This document shows positions 1-9,040 of a stretch of DNA of 64,000 bases, piece by piece. Positions within the stretch are counted from its first letter, which is position 1. Every line of letters begins with the position of its first letter. Source of the DNA: Sedimenticola sp. (GTDB taxonomy: Bacteria > Pseudomonadota > Gammaproteobacteria > Chromatiales > Chromatiaceae). The stretch spans positions 87,963-151,962 of the forward strand of contig PKUO01000028.1 in NCBI GenBank assembly GCA_002869585.1. The letters run 5' to 3'. The notes under the pieces were generated by a model. It did no database searches. It worked only from the letters and a program-made list of their open reading frames with translations, and was not told the origin of the DNA. A program made the translations under genes and the position numbers.

Positions 1-2
1 TA

Positions 3-566
3 CCAGCATTCAAGCAGGTATTGGATTATGTCCAGGAGAAGGCATACGCAACAACCACCCTGGCCGCCTTTATCGCCGACCGGCAGCAACCGGCGACCTA
101 TACTTTCAGGGAACATAGCCAGTTCCAGAACCTGACCAATCTGCATCAGATCACTGACAAGCCGCTGGCGGTGATTTTCGAAGACAGCGGCTGCGACGCC
201 TGTGATGCCCTGCATGACGGTCACTTCAGCAATCCCGAGATCAATGAGGTGCTGAAGAATTTTACCGTCGTGCGACTCGATGCCCTTTCCTCTGACCCGA
301 TCGTCGATACTGAAGGCAGCAGTACGACTCCCAAGGCGTTCGCCGAAAAACTGGGGTTGACCTACCGTCCCGGTATCGTCCTGTTCGACCAGGGTAAGGA
401 GATCTGGCGTATCGATGGCCTGCTCTACACCTTTCATTTCACCGAAGTGCTGCGTTATGTGGGAGAACGCCATTATCAGCAGTACCCGGACAACTTCTAT
501 GATTATCTCGACGTTAAAACCAACGAGATACTCAACAGCGGAAAAGATATCGACCTGTCCAAGTAA
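3..566 (+). CDS. Thioredoxin-fold protein, 5'-truncated by window edge
   Basis: The reading frame is already open at the first codon of the window, so this is the C-terminal part of a longer protein. A TTG at 21 is in frame, but the codons before it read as ordinary protein and I do not take it as the start. The visible part holds a thioredoxin-like domain with a CDAC (CxxC) redox motif in the segment EDSGCDACDAL, followed by a cis-proline-type strand (TYRPGIVLFD). This matches SoxW-like/thioredoxin-related proteins of sulfur oxidisers, which reduce disulfides in periplasmic partners. No signal peptide can be judged because the N-terminus is missing. The product ends in DIDLSK. The assignment to the thioredoxin fold is firm; the precise subfamily is not. 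Confidence 0.75.
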   Translation, partial: PAFKQVLDYVQEKAYATTTLAAFIADRQQPATYTFREHSQFQNLTNLHQITDKPLAVIFEDSGCDACDALHDGHFSNPEINEVLKNFTVVRLDALSSDPIVDTEGSSTTPKAFAEKLGLTYRPGIVLFDQGKEIWRIDGLLYTFHFTEVLRYVGERHYQQYPDNFYDYLDVKTNEILNSGKDIDLSK

Positions 567-873
567 ACAGCCTGCCTACATCGGCCCTGCCGCCTTCCCG
601 GCAGGGCCAGATGCAAATAGCTGCCCAGCTGCACGGTAAAAACCGCACGTGCTTTGCCCTAAATCATACCAATGCCCAGTTCCCCCAAAATTTATCGCTT
701 AAAATGGTATATTTAACAGGATTGAAACTGAGCGACTGATGACGTCATCGGCATCGGCTGATACCATTGCCGCCGTTTCAGTGTTGCGCGTTTTCGTCTG
801 AAAACAGTTAGAGGAACATGGGCCAGCGCCGTTAGCGCTTTTCTTGTAATACCTGTTTTGGATACCAAGTGAT
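567..873. other. Intergenic region before polyamine genes
   Basis: This 307-base gap has no convincing gene. It holds the hairpin at 583-608, a perfect 12-bp palindrome GATGACGTCATC at 738-749, and a short hairpin at 825-839 (AGCGC/GCGCT) followed by a T-rich run just upstream of the carboxynorspermidine synthase gene. The last could be a small attenuator, but the stem is only 5 bp. Confidence 0.4.
583..608 (+). terminator. GC-rich hairpin after thioredoxin-like gene
   Basis: A perfect 10-bp stem (583-592 with 599-608) and a 6-base loop start 17 bases after the stop codon of the thioredoxin-like gene. No T-run follows, so it may be a transcript-end stabiliser or a factor-assisted terminator rather than a classical intrinsic terminator. 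Confidence 0.4.
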
Positions 874-2088
<1,215 letters not shown>

Positions 2089-2097
2089 GACCTGACC

Positions 2098-2125
2098 GGG
2101 TCGGAGTCGGCAATGACTCCGACCC
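2098..2125 (+). terminator. Hairpin between the two polyamine genes
   Basis: A perfect 10-bp stem (2098-2107 with 2116-2125) and an 8-base loop are followed by TTT. It sits between the synthase stop (2088) and the decarboxylase start (2157). It may partly terminate or process the transcript and so set the ratio of the two enzymes. Confidence 0.4.
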
Positions 2126-2156
2126 TTTGCAAACTCGAACTCTTTGAGCAGCCCCT

Positions 2157-3290
2157 ATGCCCGAACTCGACATCACTCAAGTTCCCACCCCCTGTTATGT
2201 GCTGGAAGAGGCGAAACTGCGCGCCAACCTGGCGATTATGGATCGCGTACAACGGGAATCCGGAGGCAATATCATCCTGGCTCTGAAAGGCTATGCCATG
2301 TGGAGCACCTTCCCGATTATCCGGGAGGTGTTGCAGGGCTGCACTGCCAGTTCCCTGAACGAGGCACTGCTGGCGTCAGAGGAGTTTGGCCGGGAGGTGC
2401 ATATTTACTCCCCGGCCTATACCGATGCCGAGTTTCCGAAACTGCTGGAGTTGGGTGACCATCTGATCTTCAACTCATTCTCCCAGTGGCAGCGTTTCCG
2501 TGGGCAAGCGCTGGCCGCGGGGATCTCCTGCGGCATTCGCCTCAATCCTCAAGTCTGCGAAGTCGAAGTGGACATGTACAACCCCTGCGGCACCACCTCG
2601 CGACTTGGTGTCACACCGCAAGAGTTCCGACCCGATCAACTGGACGGCATCGAGGGCCTGCACTTTCACGCCTTGTGCGAATGCAGCGCGGAGAGCCTGG
2701 AGCGAACCCTGATCGCCTTCGAGGCCAGTTTTGGTGAATGGATCCCGCAGATGAAGTGGATCAACTTTGGCGGCGGTCACCTGATGACCCGTGAAGGCTA
2801 CAATGTCGATCTTCTGATCCGCCTGATCAAGGATTTCAGGGAGCGTTATGGCGTCAAGGTCTATCTGGAACCCGGCGGCGCGGTGGGCTGGCGCACTGGC
2901 CCGCTGGTCGCCTCGGTGCTGGATATCGTTCGCAACAACATGGACATCGCCATCCTCGACACCTCCGCTGCGGCCCACATGCCGGATGTCCTGGAGATGC
3001 CTTATAGACCGATGGTAACCGGCTCGGGTCAGGCGGGCGAAAAGGCCCATACCTATCGCCTGGGTGGCAACACCTGTCTGGCCGGAGATGTAATTGGAGA
3101 TTACTCGTTCGACCAGCCGTTACAGGTGGGTGATCGCATCGTGCTGGAAGATATGATCCATTATACCTTTGTGAAAAACACCACGTTCAACGGCGTCAAT
3201 CTGCCATCCCTGGCAATCTGGACCAAAGAGGGTGAGCTGAAGATGGTTCGCACCTTTGGCTACGAGGATTTCAAAAACCGGCTGTCATAA
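2157..3290 (+). CDS. nspC: Carboxynorspermidine decarboxylase
   Basis: This PLP-dependent decarboxylase (377 residues) has the alanine-racemase fold. It removes CO2 from carboxynorspermidine or carboxyspermidine to give the free triamine. The PLP lysine is Lys44 in ALKGY. HFHALCE, the phosphate-binding EPGGAVGW and the active-site segment NTCLAGDVIGDY (Cys and Asp of the second protomer) are all present. The length is that of the Vibrio NspC enzymes. Start: ATG at 2157; the intergenic spacer is 68 bases. With the upstream synthase it forms a complete two-step alternative triamine pathway, used in Vibrio to make norspermidine, a biofilm signal. Whether norspermidine or spermidine is made here is open. 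Confidence 0.93.
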   Translation: MPELDITQVPTPCYVLEEAKLRANLAIMDRVQRESGGNIILALKGYAMWSTFPIIREVLQGCTASSLNEALLASEEFGREVHIYSPAYTDAEFPKLLELGDHLIFNSFSQWQRFRGQALAAGISCGIRLNPQVCEVEVDMYNPCGTTSRLGVTPQEFRPDQLDGIEGLHFHALCECSAESLERTLIAFEASFGEWIPQMKWINFGGGHLMTREGYNVDLLIRLIKDFRERYGVKVYLEPGGAVGWRTGPLVASVLDIVRNNMDIAILDTSAAAHMPDVLEMPYRPMVTGSGQAGEKAHTYRLGGNTCLAGDVIGDYSFDQPLQVGDRIVLEDMIHYTFVKNTTFNGVNLPSLAIWTKEGELKMVRTFGYEDFKNRLS

Positions 3291-3299
3291 TGCACTGCC

Positions 3300-3329
3300 G
3301 CCGGAGCCACACCATCGCGGGGCTCCGGC
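3300..3329. terminator. Hairpin between convergent genes
   Basis: A perfect 9-bp stem (GCCGGAGCC at 3300-3308 with GGCTCCGGC at 3321-3329) lies in the 54-base gap between the convergent nspC and SLAC1-family genes. No T-tract is seen on either side. It is probably a transcript end shared by both strands. Confidence 0.4.
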
Positions 3330-3344
3330 AAGTGGATTTCACCA

Positions 3345-4304
3345 TCAGTCTTCCGGCAGACATATCCCCTTGATGGATATCGCCTTTGCTGTTTTGTAGA
3401 GCAGCATCACCACCACCAGACTCACCAGACTCAGTAGAACCCAGGAGAGTGCGGCAAATGCGGGGATACCGTTACTGCTGTACATGACCAGAGTTGCAAT
3501 GGTTATGGCCGCCAGTGGGAAGGAATAGGCCCACCAGGAGAGAAAGAACTGGATTTTCACGAAACGCCGTAACTGCGTGAGCAGCAACAGTGTCAGAAAC
3601 AGGCCGATATAGTAGAGGACCCGAGCGAAGGCATCGATGTCACCGGTCAGTTTCACATAGGCTACAAATCCGACCGCAGGCGGTGCTATGAGAATAAAGA
3701 AAGTCGGCATCAGCTTTGCCGGCAATGGATTATGGAAGAAAACCCGGTTCATGATGATGGTCAGCAGCACCAGCCAGAACACCATACCGATACTGAAGAA
3801 GAACCAGGAGATCTCGAAATACCCCAACCCGGTACCCGAGATAGGCACCAGCACGTTACCCACCACCGGGATGAACCAGGCCGGATTGCTGTGCTGAATT
3901 TGGTAGTGCTCGTGGTGAATCCAGGCATTCATGACGTAGAGCGTGAAGACCAGTTGCAACACCGAGCCAACCATCCATAGCATCAGGGCCAGCTCGTGGG
4001 ATATATTCAGAAAGACCACCGACAGCAGTATCAGGCTGATCGAGATTGCCGCGAAAAAATTCAGTTTTACCGGATGATTCAGCTCCTTGATCACCTCATC
4101 CCTGAATGTAACCAGCTTGGTCAGGTACATCGCCAGAATCAGAACAAAGACCAGGGAGACTATGAGCGTCAATGCCCCGCTCATGTTGAAACCCAGTTGG
4201 AGCACATGTTGAGCCTTTTCCCAAGCTATGGTCAGACCCGCCAAGCCCATGACAATGGCGAAGAATGAGATGGGAAAATGCTGAATACGACTGCTGTTAT
4301 CCAT
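3345..4304 (-). CDS. SLAC1/TDT-family anion channel or transporter
   Basis: This integral membrane protein (319 residues) has about ten hydrophobic helices and almost no soluble part. It begins with FPISFFAIVMGLAGLTIAWE, the first-helix pattern of the TehA/SLAC1 family, and contains the family's phenylalanine- and glycine-rich helices. Family members are anion channels or dicarboxylate/sulfite exporters in the inner membrane. In a sulfur oxidiser, sulfite or thiosulfate is an attractive substrate, but this is inference. Start: ATG at 4304. The AT-rich upstream sequence 4305-4413 probably holds its promoter. It is a single gene convergent with nspC. Confidence 0.8.
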   Translation of the reverse strand: MDNSSRIQHFPISFFAIVMGLAGLTIAWEKAQHVLQLGFNMSGALTLIVSLVFVLILAMYLTKLVTFRDEVIKELNHPVKLNFFAAISISLILLSVVFLNISHELALMLWMVGSVLQLVFTLYVMNAWIHHEHYQIQHSNPAWFIPVVGNVLVPISGTGLGYFEISWFFFSIGMVFWLVLLTIIMNRVFFHNPLPAKLMPTFFILIAPPAVGFVAYVKLTGDIDAFARVLYYIGLFLTLLLLTQLRRFVKIQFFLSWWAYSFPLAAITIATLVMYSSNGIPAFAALSWVLLSLVSLVVVMLLYKTAKAISIKGICLPED

Positions 4305-4413
4305 AATTATCCTAAATAATCAGTGATATATCGACCCGAAAAGGCAATATATTAGAACTCATTAATATAGACGATTATTATAGGAGTGTATAGAAACGCC
4401 ACAATGATAACTG

Positions 4414-4974
4414 TCAATCCTCGTAGCGCCCATAACCGGGTATCACTACCTCATCCTCTTTGAATGACCCCTCGGATGCCTTGCTATGACAGGCAGCGCA
4501 ATTGCTGAATGAGACCACTTCTGGATTGCCTGCAACCATCTGCGGTGTCAACTCATCATGCTTCCTGATGAAATAGTGGGTTTCAGTAATACGCAATGGC
4601 GCCGGGTTATTGCCAAGGCCCTGCATGATTTTGTTGGAATACTCAAAGTTGCTGCGCACCGCCGAGTTATTCAACAGATAGTTGTATAAGGTACCGCGAA
4701 CACTCTTCGACAGTTCGACATTTTCGCCGAAATGGCTGTGCATGGAACCCATCAGTTTTTCCCAGGATTGTGGTGGTAGAAATCCCGGCGGATAGGCGAA
4801 GTGACAACTGCCACACTCTTGCAGATAGGTTTCGTTATCGACTGGGGCAATACCGGCACGGGTCGTTTCATTCCATTTTAAATCCTCGCCACGCTCCCGA
4901 TCTGCGGTTGCATTGGCAACAACACCCATACTCAGAAATACTCCCAGGGAAATGACTTTGACTATGCTTTTCAT
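4414..4974 (-). CDS. Periplasmic diheme cytochrome c (DHC type)
   Basis: This secreted protein (186 residues) has a signal peptide of about 22 residues and two c-type heme sites, CGSCH (residues 54-58) and CAACH (159-163). The spacing and the AYPPGFLPPQSW segment after the first heme match the DHC diheme cytochrome c family (PF09626). Such proteins carry electrons in the periplasm, often beside a cytochrome b (SHP/DHC systems in phototrophs and sulfur oxidisers). No b-type partner lies next to it here. A strong inverted repeat at 5015-5041 lies about 40 bases upstream of the start and may be regulatory. Start: ATG at 4974. Confidence 0.85.
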   Translation of the reverse strand: MKSIVKVISLGVFLSMGVVANATADRERGEDLKWNETTRAGIAPVDNETYLQECGSCHFAYPPGFLPPQSWEKLMGSMHSHFGENVELSKSVRGTLYNYLLNNSAVRSNFEYSNKIMQGLGNNPAPLRITETHYFIRKHDELTPQMVAGNPEVVSFSNCAACHSKASEGSFKEDEVVIPGYGRYED

Positions 4975-5014
4975 ATGCGTTCTCGGTTGGGGACTGTATC
5001 GATTTTAAATAAGT

Positions 5015-5041
5015 TTGAGACTGTGTAAATCACAATCTCAA
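5015..5041. promoter_or_regulatory. 11-bp inverted repeat upstream of cytochrome c gene
   Basis: Arms TTGAGACTGTG and CACAATCTCAA are separated by TAAAT, with one G/T mismatch. It lies between the divergent cytochrome c gene (start 4974) and the MFS gene (start 5180). The arms resemble a dyad operator of the CRP/FNR class in shape, but the half-site spacing does not fit the consensus. It is more likely an operator than a terminator, because it lies upstream of both genes. Confidence 0.35.
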
Positions 5042-5179
5042 CCGGATGATAGATGAGCAATATGAATCAAAACTGAAAAATACCCGTCTATCCAGAGTGG
5101 GCTGCAACGGCTATCATGATCCCCGGGGATTGGCCCGAGCAGTCACTGCAAAAAACCACTATGCCGGGTTGCACATAAT

Positions 5180-6433
5180 TTGAACATCACACCGACACTT
5201 GCACAGCGACTGCTGCTGATTCTATTTCCCTTTGCCTTTGGCTACTACCTCTCCTACCTGGTGCGGGTAGTGAATGCTGTGCTTGCGCCTGATCTGGTGA
5301 GAGATCTGTCGCTCTCGCCGGAAACCCTTGGACTGCTGACGGCCACCTATTTCATCACTTTCGCCGCCACACAGATCCCTCTGGGAATCCTGCTTGACCG
5401 TTATGGTCCACGCAAGATTGAAGCAGGTTTGTTGCTGTTTGCCGCCCTGGGTTCCGTGATTTTCGCCTATGGTGACAGCCTTGGCGATTTGATTATTGGC
5501 AGAGGCCTGATCGGTCTTGGTGTCTCCGCCTGCCTGATGGCGGCTTTTAAATCCTTTACCCAATGGTTCAAACCCCAGCGTTTACCCCTGATCAACGGGT
5601 TGATCATGGCTGCCGGGGGATTAGGCGCGCTGACCGCGACTGCACCGGTTCAGTTTGCCCTGTCCTACACTGACTGGCGCGGCGTTTTTCTGGTTCTGGC
5701 TGTGCTTATCCTGCTTTGTGCACTGATGATCTATCTGCTTGTGCCTGATCACCCAGAGACAGGCAAAGGTGAATCCCTGCAAACCCAGATGAAAGAGATG
5801 AAATCAATCTTCAGCGATGGTTTCTTCTGGAGCATCGCGCCATTGACCATGTTGTCACAGGCCTCCTTCATCTCCATTCAGAGCCTCTGGGCTGGTCCCT
5901 GGTTACGGGATATTGGCGGACTGTCACGAGCAGACGCAGCCGATACACTCCTATTAATAGCAAGTTCGATGATTGCCGGGTTTCTGACCCTGGGAACTCT
6001 GGCAGAACGGCTGTCGCATATCGGGATCAAGCCAGTGGTGGTTTCCGGCATCGGCATGCTGATATTCATCATGATCCAGGGAGCCATCATTTTGGAACCA
6101 GCACAATCCTGGGTTACGCCGATCTGGATGGCATTCGGTTTTTTCGGCACCACCGGTATTGTTCAATACGCCGTGTTGTCCCAGCATTATCCGAGAAATC
6201 TCTCGGGACGGGTGAATACGGCCATCAACCTGCTGGTGTTTATTACCGCCTTCACGCTTCAGTGGCTGATTGGAAAGATCATCGACCTATGGCCGCTGGT
6301 TGGAGCTGATCACTACTCACCTGAAGGGTACCAGTTGGCATTCGGTATAGTATTTGCGTTGCAGCTCACTGCCTTCTTCTGGTTGATTTTCGCTTACAAA
6401 AAACATCACCGTGCAATCACAGAGCCTGTATAG
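5180..6433 (+). CDS. Major facilitator superfamily transporter
   Basis: This 12-helix permease (417 residues) carries MFS motif A between helices 2 and 3 (GILLDRYGPRKIE). It transports a small solute across the inner membrane; the substrate cannot be read from sequence. The reading frame has no ATG near its beginning, and a TTG at 5180 (MNITPTLAQR) is the best start, placing the first helix at residue 8. The frame is open back to 5120. The gene stands alone, 205 bases from the divergent cytochrome c gene. Confidence 0.85.
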   Translation: MNITPTLAQRLLLILFPFAFGYYLSYLVRVVNAVLAPDLVRDLSLSPETLGLLTATYFITFAATQIPLGILLDRYGPRKIEAGLLLFAALGSVIFAYGDSLGDLIIGRGLIGLGVSACLMAAFKSFTQWFKPQRLPLINGLIMAAGGLGALTATAPVQFALSYTDWRGVFLVLAVLILLCALMIYLLVPDHPETGKGESLQTQMKEMKSIFSDGFFWSIAPLTMLSQASFISIQSLWAGPWLRDIGGLSRADAADTLLLIASSMIAGFLTLGTLAERLSHIGIKPVVVSGIGMLIFIMIQGAIILEPAQSWVTPIWMAFGFFGTTGIVQYAVLSQHYPRNLSGRVNTAINLLVFITAFTLQWLIGKIIDLWPLVGADHYSPEGYQLAFGIVFALQLTAFFWLIFAYKKHHRAITEPV

Positions 6434-6540
6434 TCGACATTGATTCACATCCGTTGCACTAGTTTTAAACCTACACGCCGTTAATAAGGCATCCCTACAC
6501 CGGGTAAAATCACAATTGTAAAAATAGTTTAAAATAAAGA

Positions 6541-6569
6541 TTGACTATTTTAGTAATTGCTTATATTCT
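6541..6569 (+). promoter_or_regulatory. Sigma-70-like promoter of sulfur globule gene
   Basis: TTGACT (6541-6546) and TATTCT (6564-6569) are separated by 17 bases, about 80 bases before the sulfur globule start. A perfect 8-bp inverted repeat (AAAATAGT at 6521-6528, ACTATTTT at 6544-6551) overlaps the -35 box and could be an operator. Confidence 0.5.
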
Positions 6570-6646
6570 TTACCTCAATGAAGGCACAGCGGTAACAGCT
6601 TTCACACACCAGACGATTAATAGATAAAACGATTTGGAGATTTATA

Positions 6647-7003
6647 ATGAAAACAATTGCTAAAGCTGCTGCTATCGCTGCAATGATTGCTGTTTCCGGT
6701 TCTGCCTCTGCATGGTGGGGCGGTGGTCCTTGGAATGGTAACAGCATGGGTGATGGTTTCGGCGACGGTTCTGGCGACTTCAGCATGGGTTTCAGCGGTC
6801 GTAGCAGTGCTTATGGTCGTGGTAACGGCTATGGTAATGGCTATGGTTACGGCAACCCTTACTACGGTGGTTATGGCGCGCCTTACGGCTATGGCGCACC
6901 TTATGGTGGTGGTTATGGCGCACCTTATGGCGCTCCTTACGGTGCCCCATATGGCTACCCAGCTCCAGCAGCCCCTCAGGCTCCTGCTGCACCAGCCAAG
7001 TAA
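6647..7003 (+). CDS. Sulfur globule protein, Gly/Tyr-rich
   Basis: This secreted structural protein has 118 residues. A signal peptide ends at about residue 22 (SASA before WWGGGPW). The mature protein starts with the WWGG-PW segment typical of Chromatium-type sulfur globule proteins. It continues with glycine/tyrosine repeats ([16 protein letters not shown]) and a run of GAPYG units, and ends in an Ala/Pro tail. In purple sulfur bacteria these proteins form the envelope around intracellular (topologically periplasmic) sulfur droplets. A good ribosome site (TTTGGAG, 7 bases from ATG) and the promoter at 6541 suggest high expression. It is the clearest marker in the window for a sulfur-storing organism. 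Confidence 0.9.
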   Translation: MKTIAKAAAIAAMIAVSGSASAWWGGGPWNGNSMGDGFGDGSGDFSMGFSGRSSAYGRGNGYGNGYGYGNPYYGGYGAPYGYGAPYGGGYGAPYGAPYGAPYGYPAPAAPQAPAAPAK

Positions 7004-7149
7004 GCTAAACGCTTATTGACTCGCCAGGGATGGTCATTGCACAAGGATGTGCACAACCCAAAGACACGAAGCGCCTGATAACCTCCTTCATTTTTTCGCA
7101 GGCTGTTAACCAAAGCCCTTTCGATAAAACTTTCTCAGGCGTTACCCAG

Positions 7150-7491
7150 ATGAATCCCTCGAAAATCCTTGCAAGTCTACTGTTGCTCACTGCCTCAATG
7201 CACGGGCATGCCTGGTGGGGTGGTCCGTGGACCGGCATGGGTGATTCCTGGATGGATGGCGAGGCCTCTTTCAGCATCAGACTTAACAGCCATTCTGATT
7301 TTTCCCATCAGGGCTACCGCAACCAACAGCCTTACTACGGTTATGCCACTGCTTATCCAATGGAAAAAACTCCCGTGACCCTCAGCGGTAGCGAGTTACA
7401 GGCACATGCCAGAAGCCAGATAGAGGCAATGCGAAGATCGATAGAAGCCCAGCGTAAACTGACTGAACAGTTTGCGGCCTCTCATCGATAG
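7150..7491 (+). CDS. Second sulfur-globule-like protein, short hybrid form
   Basis: This secreted protein has 113 residues. The ATG at 7150 gives a clean signal peptide (KILASLLLLTASMHGHA) ending just before WWGGPW, the same mature N-terminus as the preceding sulfur globule protein. The frame is open further upstream, but that part does not look like protein of this family. After about 60 residues the Gly/Tyr character (QQPYYGYATAY) gives way to a charged, probably helical tail (QIEAMRRSIEAQRKLTEQ). It is therefore a hybrid: globule-type start, different end. A role as a minor globule coat or linker protein is inference. Its 3' end overlaps the convergent permease gene by 10 bases. Confidence 0.75.
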   Translation: MNPSKILASLLLLTASMHGHAWWGGPWTGMGDSWMDGEASFSIRLNSHSDFSHQGYRNQQPYYGYATAYPMEKTPVTLSGSELQAHARSQIEAMRRSIEAQRKLTEQFAASHR

Positions 7492-8240
7492 GCCATATGG
7501 CGGTTTAGATAGCGCTCGGTAATCCGGAACAGATAAGTCAGGATAAAAGCCATTGCAAAATACAGCACGGCGGCATATCCGAAAATCTCAAGATCGTAGG
7601 ACCGTGAGAATATAGTCCGGGTCTGTCCCATCAAATCCATCACTGTAATCGTACTGGTCAGCGCACTGGCCTTCAGCATCAGAATCACTTCATTACCATA
7701 GGCCGGCCAGGCAATTCGAAATGCCTGGGGAAGAATAATTCGCCTGTATAGCAGTGATCCGGACATTCCCGCTGCACGTCCTGCCTCGATCTGACCCTGG
7801 GGTACGCTGACTATCCCCCCTCTGAGAATTTCCGCGACATAGGCTGATGTGTTGATCGACAACACAATTATTCCCATCCACCAGCTGTCACGCAGATAGG
7901 GCCATAGAAAACTCTCCCGAAAAACCTCAAACTGACCGAGTCCGTAATAAAAGAGGAACAGTTGCACCAGCAGCGGCGTACCGCGAAATACATAGATGTA
8001 GATATAGGCCGGAACCGAAAACAGCCTGTTACTGGATACCCTGGCCAGCGCCATCGGCACTGCGATAATCAGCCCGATCAGGCAACAGAGAACGAGTATC
8101 TCGATCGTGGTGAAGGTGCCCTGCACGAAACGCGGGCAGTAATCGGCAAACCCCTGGGGTGTCACCGGGCCGATGACCTGGCAGACCGCCTCTGATACTT
8201 GATACTTTGCCTCGAAATAGGTCAGGTCAAATCCAAGCAT
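7482..8240 (-). CDS. Polar amino-acid ABC transporter permease (HisM type)
   Basis: This inner-membrane permease has 252 residues and about five transmembrane helices. It carries the EAA loop for ATPase contact (QIEAGRAAGMSGSLLYRRIILPQA). It belongs to the His/Glu/Gln/Arg family (HisM/ArtM). The N-terminal extension (SEAVCQVIGPVTPQGF...) before the first helix is longer than in HisM and probably lies in the periplasm. It is the last gene of a four-gene minus-strand operon and starts 2 bases after the stop of the other permease. Confidence 0.9.
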   Translation of the reverse strand: MLGFDLTYFEAKYQVSEAVCQVIGPVTPQGFADYCPRFVQGTFTTIEILVLCCLIGLIIAVPMALARVSSNRLFSVPAYIYIYVFRGTPLLVQLFLFYYGLGQFEVFRESFLWPYLRDSWWMGIIVLSINTSAYVAEILRGGIVSVPQGQIEAGRAAGMSGSLLYRRIILPQAFRIAWPAYGNEVILMLKASALTSTITVMDLMGQTRTIFSRSYDLEIFGYAAVLYFAMAFILTYLFRITERYLNRHMAYR

Positions 8241-8242
8241 GC

Positions 8243-8965
8243 TCAGACCCGCCGCACGCCGCGGTTTGCACGGAGCTCCATTCGGTGTCTGCCATAATCA
8301 GAGACGATAGTGAACAGCAGATAGATCAGCGCGGCAGCGAGATAGAACATAAAGGGTTCCCGCGTGGTTTCACCGGCAATGTTGGACTGCCTGAGCAGTT
8401 CATCCAGAGCAATCACCGAGACCAGGGAGGTATCCTTGAGCAGAACCATCCACAGATTACCCAACCCGGGAATGGCGTAGCGCCACATCTGCGGCATTCT
8501 GATACGCCAGAAGGCCCCCATGGGTGTCATGCCACAGGCGAGCGCGGCCTCGATCTGTCCATAGGGTACGGCCAGGTAGGCCCCCCGGAACACCTCTGAG
8601 GCATAGGCGCCAAAGATAAGGCTTAATGCCAGAACACCGGCAACAAACTTATTGATTTCAAACAGACCATCGTAGTTAAGCCAGTTACCTAAACTGATCA
8701 TCAGCTGATCTGAACCGAAAAACACCAAAAGGATGATCAGGAATTCCGGTATGCCCCGGATGATATTGGTATAGGTGGATGCGAGTGCCTTCAACAACCA
8801 GGAGTGGGAAATCTTCGCACCCGCCGTGGCCAGCCCCAGAACAAGACCGATTGCCAGGGAAACCAGGGCAATCTCAATGGTTAACAACGCACCGCGCAAC
8901 AACTCGTCGCCCCAGCCCGCATCGCCAAGGCTCAACAGCGTCAGTACGGACTCTTCCGGCGTCAC
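8243..8965 (-). CDS. Polar amino-acid ABC transporter permease (HisQ type)
   Basis: This second permease subunit has 240 residues and is paired with the HisM-type protein. It carries the EAA loop (QIEAALACGMTPMGAFWRIR) and the FRGAYLAVPYGQ segment characteristic of the family. It is separated from the upstream binding-protein gene by 75 bases that contain a terminator-like hairpin (8994-9024), so permeases are probably made at a lower level than the binding protein. Start: ATG at 8965. Confidence 0.9.
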   Translation of the reverse strand: MTPEESVLTLLSLGDAGWGDELLRGALLTIEIALVSLAIGLVLGLATAGAKISHSWLLKALASTYTNIIRGIPEFLIILLVFFGSDQLMISLGNWLNYDGLFEINKFVAGVLALSLIFGAYASEVFRGAYLAVPYGQIEAALACGMTPMGAFWRIRMPQMWRYAIPGLGNLWMVLLKDTSLVSVIALDELLRQSNIAGETTREPFMFYLAAALIYLLFTIVSDYGRHRMELRANRGVRRV

Positions 8966-8993
8966 ATCAGAACCCTGCGTTGATCACCCACTG

Positions 8994-9024
8994 AAAAAGC
9001 AAGCGCCACACGGCTGGCGCTTGC
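8994..9024 (-). terminator. Intra-operon terminator or attenuator
   Basis: A perfect 10-bp stem (8999-9008 with 9015-9024) and 6-base loop are followed on the minus strand by five T residues. It sits between the binding-protein gene and the permease genes. This is a usual device for making more periplasmic binding protein than membrane subunits. Confidence 0.65.
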
Positions 9025-9040
9025 CTGCAGTGCAATGGCA

